Source of the DNA: Rhizophagus clarus
Taxonomy: Eukaryota; Glomeromycota; Glomeromycetes; Glomerales; Glomeraceae
Length of the DNA stretch: 64,000 bases
Direction: 5' to 3'
NCBI GenBank assembly: GCA_015698045.1
Contig: BLAL01000252.1
Coordinates: 868,001-932,000 of the forward strand
The notes under the pieces are model-generated. The model worked only from the letters and a program-made list of their open reading frames with translations, ran no database searches and was not told the DNA's origin. This document shows positions 58,868-64,000 of this stretch, piece by piece; within the stretch, counting starts at the first letter, position 1, and each line of letters begins with the position of its first letter. A program made the position numbers and the translations under genes.

Positions 58868-61864
58868 AACTGCATGGATAATTAGTAAATGAAAATTTAA
58901 TAAAATTCTTATAATTCATTTTTAACCTGTTTTAACTCTCATAAACTATTTTGATCCTCTATTTTATTTGACCCTCATAATTAATTACGACTGTCAAAAT
59001 TTATTTTAATTTTATTTTTGTATTTCGACCATAAAATTTTTGCCCATCATTTAATCATGGCATATTCATGTATTTTTCTCAGGATAATTTTTTTCTGTAT
59101 AATAGTATTTTTATTTTTTTGAATTAAATTTTTTTTTATTAATGAGTCAGTTAATGTGCTTTTACTTTCTCAGATTTAATTTTTTTTTTGTTAATGAGTA
59201 ATGTATTATTTTTTTTTCAAAATTAATGTACTTTTATTTTTTCAAATTAATTTTTTTTTATTAATAAGTAATAGTATTATTTTCTTTTCCAATTAATATA
59301 CTTTTACTTTTTCAGATTAATTTTTTTGTTTGATTTATAAAAATACCTTATTCATGTAAAATTTCATTAATTTATTCATTTCAATTTATCTTTTAAAAAA
59401 GAATAATATGGTTATAATAGATAAAGCAAAAACTGTTATAGTAAAGTAAATAATGTAATAGTGATAATGGTGGTGGTAATTGCAGTTATAGTAGTGGTAG
59501 AGGTGGTAGTATCTGTACTAATGAAGTTTCTAAAAAATAAAAATGGATTAAGTATTAAGTAATTCTATATACAGTATAAAAAAAATTTATGTACGTTATC
59601 TGGTTTCTTTTAGAAATTATTTATAAATTCTTCAAAATATTTTTTGCTATTTTTTGATAATTTTCCACCTCTTTTCCCTTTCATACATATCATTATTAAC
59701 TAATTAAAGAAAATGTTGAAGTCAAATTGCTAAAGAATAATCAATTATATCATTCTGTAATTTCCTTATCTAATTTTTCTTATCAAATTCTAAAACTTTT
59801 CTTTACACTACTTTACAATATATATACTTCTGAAATTACTATTAATTTTCACCACCACACTTATCCAAAATGAACTTTACTGCACTTGGTTATCTTATAG
59901 TATTCCACATTTCTGTTTCTTTTTTCTTCAATTAATAATTTGACTTTAGGATTACTTCATATTTTTTTAATTTTTAATTACAATTGAATCCATTATGATT
60001 GCAACATTCTTTTCCATCATGATTATGATCACAATATTTTTTCTATTCATGCTATAATTCATCCTAATTCTAAATTCATTTGATTTTTTCTACTTTATGC
60101 AACTATTTGCTTAAATATTTCTTTTATTCTGATATATTTAATTAAAATAAAAAAATTTTAACAAATTTTTATGTAACATATAGTTATTAATTTTATTAAT
60201 TCTTTTATATTATATACAAAATAAAGTAAATACATGCTCTTTATAAAAAAAAAGTTATTAATTCGAAGTTTAATATTTAAAATTTTTTTTACATCAACTA
60301 AATTACTAATTTAGAGTTTAAGGAGATAAGGAAGTGGTGAAATGAGATCTATTATTCTGTTCTATTTTTTGAGATGTTTAAATTACCCTCCATATAAATA
60401 ATTTGAATTGTGTAATGTATGCACATAATATCAAATTTTGGTCACAGGTGTTTAATCACTAAATAAAGTAAATACATACTATAAATTACTTTGATAAGAA
60501 ATTTTACAAATTAATCTCTTTTTTTATTCTAAAAAATCAAATACCTTTCTCTTCAATTCAAATAAAAATGATTCATAAAAGAAGCTAAAAGAATGAAAAA
60601 ATAAATCCTTTTCAAATAATAAAAGAAAAAAGAAAAGTGAGTAAACACTTATAATCACCCTAGAATGGTTACTATGTTTGCCTGTAATTTTCAGATCTTT
60701 TAAATAGTTTTTTTTTAATTTTTTTTTTTCATATATCTTTTATTTTTTATTTTTTATTTTTTTATTTTTTTGAAGGGTTTAATAAAAGAATTTGTGAAAT
60801 ATATTGTATTAAATGGTAATGTATAGAAAATAATTTCAAAATAATTATATAAGCAATTCATCAATAATTTAGATAGGTTGAGGTTTCTTAAGAATAATGT
60901 ATAGAAGACTTGAAGAAGCAGAAATTATGAATAATAAGTAAATAAGCTTCATGAAACTAAGTGGACTTTGGTATTATCAATATCCTTAACTTTTTGTTTA
61001 AAATTATAGCAAGGTTAAATAAGATTCTGAAAAAAGTACAAATTTTCAAATATAATATTTGAAATATCAATTATAGATAATTAATATTCAATTAATTATT
61101 ATAATACCCACTAGCTAAGTGTAATTTATGCTATATATTAGAATAATATTATTTGAAAATCAATATCATTATGATATATCAATTCAGCATTATTCAAAAT
61201 TTTATGATTTTTGTAAAGTATTTTTATGATATCAAATAAATATCAATTCAATATTATATTGATATTATATTTATTTCATATTTTACTATATCAAAATAAA
61301 GATGTTTTTACAATTATTTTTATAATATCGTATTGATACTGAATATATATTGAAATAATATTATATTGATATTGTATTTGTTTCACATTTTTTTAAAATT
61401 TTATTGTTGTTTAACTATATTAAAATAATGTCGATTCATTATATTGCTATTATCGATATGATGTTAATTTGATATTTATAAGATAATATTTTTACAATAT
61501 CATTCTATATCATATCTATATTATATTTATTTCATATTTTTTTTTAAAAAAATCATCATTATCAGTTATAACAATATCAATATGATATTAATTTAATATT
61601 TCTTTAAGTAAATATTAAGTAAATATCTTTACAATATCATTTTAATATATTGAATCAATAATATACTGATATCATTTTGCAAATATTTAATATTATTACT
61701 ATATCAATTTATTATTATTTAGAATTTGTAAATTTCTGCAAAGTAATTCCTAACAATTTAATAATATTTAAAAAAGTATCATAATAAAACTCAAATAATT
61801 TTAGAAGTAATATTTCAATTTTTATATTTTTAAAGTTTGAATGTACTATTACTTTATATCCAAA
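58868..61864. other. AT-rich region and diverged ATATCA satellite, no gene seen
   Basis: 58880-60900 is AT-rich with several diverged copies of TTTTACTTTTTCAGATTAAT (59150-59330) and no gene. 61000-61750 is a diverged repeat of TATCAATATGATATTAATTT and TTTACAATATCATT motifs related to that at 19090-19750. Confidence 0.5.
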
Positions 61865-62250
61865 CTATTTCTCATAAATATTATTAACTTTTTTTTTATA
61901 AAATTCTGATAAAATATTCAATTTTTTTTCACTATATTTTACAAGTTCTTTTTTACTGTTTGGCCAGTTTGTATGATCAAATATTTTCATTGAATTAAGT
62001 AAAAGTCTATCAAGAAATCTCTTTTGAATTTCTGAAATAATAACTAATGCAAATAATGAAATATCAATGATCAAATCTGCTTTATAATTTTCATTTCAAG
62101 TTAATTGATGTGCATCAATATTAAAATTATCTTTTACCATTGTATTTAATAAGAATTTATTTAAATTTTTTTCAAGTAATAATCTGCCTTCATTATTATA
62201 ATTTAAAAATTTTTGTTGAATTTTCTTGAGAGTTAATTTTATGACAAATT
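61865..62250 (-). pseudogene. Probable hAT transposase C-terminal fragment
   Basis: Minus-strand frame reads IIDISLFALVIISEIQKRFL, then DRLLLNSMKIFDHTNWPNSK and ELVKYSEKKLNILSEFY. The RF...L..MKIFD..NWP spacing resembles the linker just before the dimerisation domain of zinc-finger-862-like hAT proteins. One stop interrupts it upstream (about 62096). Low-identity recognition, so tentative. Confidence 0.4.
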
Positions 62251-62613
62251 TTATATCAGATATTTAGATATTTTTTATTGAAAAATTTTACTTAAGATCA
62301 AAAGATAATTAAAAATATCCAATAAAAAATGTAAAAAAGCAAGAAACTTTTAATCATAAATTTTTATATATAAAGAAATAAAATTTTGTTTTTGAGAATT
62401 GTTAGAAGTTGTAGTTATTGTTTTCAATAATGTATTCATTAAAGGTTTAATAAAAAGACATAAGTTTTTGATTATCTTATACCAAAGAAGTCACTGAACT
62501 TCATAAATTTGTTTAATTTTTAAAATTAGATATTCTAATATTTCTTGATATTTGTATAAAATATCTGTTCTTTTACTCGAATTAAAAAAAAATTATAAAC
62601 AGACTTTATAATA

Positions 62614-62771
62614 TGGGATCTTTGCAATAGAAAGGTATGAAATTCAAAAAAAAAATAAAAATTTAATAAATATTAAATTTGCACTTATTTTAGTATAAAA
62701 AACATAATTAGCATATAAAATAAATTTAAAATTTTTTTTAAATTTCATACTTTTCTATTGTAAAGATCTCA
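62614..62771. mobile_element. 158-bp Tc1/mariner-like MITE with TA target
   Basis: TGGGATCTTTGCAATAGAAA and inverted TGAGATCTTTACAATAGAAA, flanked by TA (62612-62613 and 62772-62773). The palindrome extends to GTATGAAATT on both arms; the interior is pure AT. Confidence 0.75.
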
Positions 62772-63244
62772 TATATGCAAAAATTTTACTTTTTTTTCAG
62801 CTGAATTACAAGCTAAAACTAATGTAAGATTTCTATATAGAATTTATTATTAAAATGGATAAATTTATTATGTAAAATCCAAAATTATTACTTGTTAAGT
62901 TGGATAATGTTATTATAAAAAAATTTTAGGCTAGTTCTTAAATCAGGTAAAAATAAAATTGTTATTTTATAAAATAAGTAAAAGTCCTATAATTACTTTT
63001 AAAATTATTACTATAATAGGTAACAAGCATATGCAATTTTATAGGGATAATATATATATATTTTGTAAAAATCACAAAAAATAGTTTTTTTTCTATTTTT
63101 TTTTTTCTTTTCAAAAGATGCAAGTCAAAAGTTTTATAAATTATCCTCCAAAATAAGTGATTTATTACTTTGATAATAATAATCTGGATATAATTTACAC
63201 CAATTCAATAATTGAATTAAATAATAAGAAATAATGATAAAAAA
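62772..63244. other. AT-rich sequence, no gene seen
   Basis: No coding frame, RNA gene or delimited repeat that I can support. Confidence 0.4.
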
Positions 63245-63430
63245 CACTTCTTCCAATTTTCTTTACCTTAATTCCATAAGTTTGATCATATTTTTTGTTT
63301 GGTAATACTACAAAAAAGAAAAAAAGTAAATAATTAGAAAAAATACTGAAAAATACCTTTCTTAAATCCCTCTTACCTTAATTCTATAAGTTTGGTCATA
63401 TTTTTCATCTGATAACATTACAAAAAGAAA
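63245..63430 (-). repeat. Two decayed exon-like units
   Basis: Minus-strand units CAGATGAAAAATATGACCAA...GAATTAAG|GTAAGAG and ACAAAAAATATGATCAAACT...GAATTAAG|GTAAAG, each preceded by a T-rich tract; the internal acceptor is TTTTTTGTAG. They match the 54655-55300 array, and the adjoining AGATCAAATATTCAGATTAT also matches its flank (55318-55345). Confidence 0.6.
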
Positions 63431-63589
63431 AAAAAATAAATTTTTTTTTTTAGATCAAATATTCAGATTATTTGATAGATCAGTAAGTTATATGATTATG
63501 TCTTTATACTAGATAATTCATTATACTATACCAAATAATTTGTTATAGTATTAACAAATTTTTTATAATAAAGATCTGATTAGCCCAGA

Positions 63590-63907
63590 CACATACTTTG
63601 TTATATTAAGATGTGACTGTAAAATTTTGTCATCAGACAATTTTTAATTTTAACTATAATAGTAAAAACTACTCTTTATCCTGGTATATTTCTTCTTTTT
63701 CTTCAAAGAACAAAAATAAGCAGCCTACGAAGAATTCTAACAAGTAGAATTTTGGTTTGTCTAAATCATGTATTACTAATTCCAAACCTACTAAGGATTA
63801 CACAAAATCTTCCAAAAAGTTGAAAGACAAAAAGAAAAAAAATCTTTAATCAAAATATATAATGATAAAATGGATATTATTAAATTTTTGCTAATATTAA
63901 TTTCTTA
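63590..63907 (+). pseudogene. 3' fragment of the LINE ORF1-like gene
   Basis: Close relative of 57170-57492: CKILSSDNF-like start, then SFSSKNKNKQPTKNSNK, FGLSKSCITNSKPTKDYTKS, SKKLKDKKKKN and NDKMDIIKFLLILIS with a stop at about 63907. Two internal stops (TAG at about 63748, TAA at about 63848) show decay. It is followed by a T-rich tract and GATATTGCCAAACAACTTC, as at 9908 and 57572. Confidence 0.7.
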
Positions 63908-64000
63908 GTTGTTATTATTTTAGTAGATTCTACATTTTGTTTTTTCCTTTTTTTTTTTACAAAGTAGTTAGTTTATGTGATATTGCCAAACAACTTCTTT

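Noticed and set aside
58868..61864. Search for tRNA or rRNA genes in the long AT-rich stretch, and elsewhere
   Set aside because: No cloverleaf with TTCRA-type T-loop or rRNA signature was seen by eye; a covariance scan would be needed to exclude diverged tRNAs.

Overview
The window looks like nuclear DNA of an early-diverging fungus, most likely an arbuscular mycorrhizal fungus (Glomeromycotina, Rhizophagus-like). That is an inference from very AT-rich sequence, intron-dense genes with short GT-AG introns, and crowded, nested hAT, MULE, Helitron and LINE-type elements with CpG-decayed repeats. No prokaryotic features are visible.

Only one compact island, about 12.86-18.42 kb, holds ordinary host genes. 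I reconstructed four multi-exon genes from splice sites and protein families: a NEDD8-conjugating enzyme (UBC12, +), a peroxisomal-type 2,4-dienoyl-CoA reductase/SDR (SPS19/DECR2-like, -), a GPN-loop GTPase (GPN3, +) and a calmodulin-lysine N-methyltransferase (CaM KMT, -). The SDR and GPN3 genes are head to head with 72 bp between start codons. GPN3 and CaM KMT are tail to tail with 47 bp between stop codons. The GPN3 start codon appears to be split by an intron.

The rest is a graveyard of transposons. Many insertions can be delimited to the base by inverted termini and target-site duplications (TSDs). Those with 8-bp TSDs, typical of hAT, are 2076-3521 (containing 2272-2613), 5159-9120, 19886-21541, 21704-22889, 23012-23195, 23817-24797, 27710-28519, 37476-37709, 40786-47181 (containing 40821-42233), 53985-55687, 56206-56389 and 57729-58155. 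A MULE with a 10-bp TSD lies at 23348-27521. A decayed Helitron Rep/PIF1 gene (about 29.8-35.4 kb) is split by a 990-bp inverted-repeat element. A decayed Pro/Tyr-rich Myb/SANT-like gene lies at 36.0-38.1 kb. A 2.0-kb poly(A)-tailed retroposed copy with an intact 551-codon ORF1-like gene and a 17-bp TSD lies at 38461-40489. Degenerate relatives of that ORF1 occur at 9.56-9.85, 55.78-57.49 and 63.59-63.91 kb.

The most unusual signals are: (i) tandem arrays of exon-like units with splice-site-like borders inside several short elements (2.6-3.2, 20.2-21.15, 54.65-55.3 and 63.25-63.43 kb); (ii) a U6 snRNA-like sequence inside the 4-kb hAT element, with a co-varied closing stem; (iii) one palindromic motif amplified inside element families with different termini; (iv) an ORF1-only retroposon. 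Remaining stretches are AT-rich simple sequence, minisatellites and diverged satellites with no gene that I can support.
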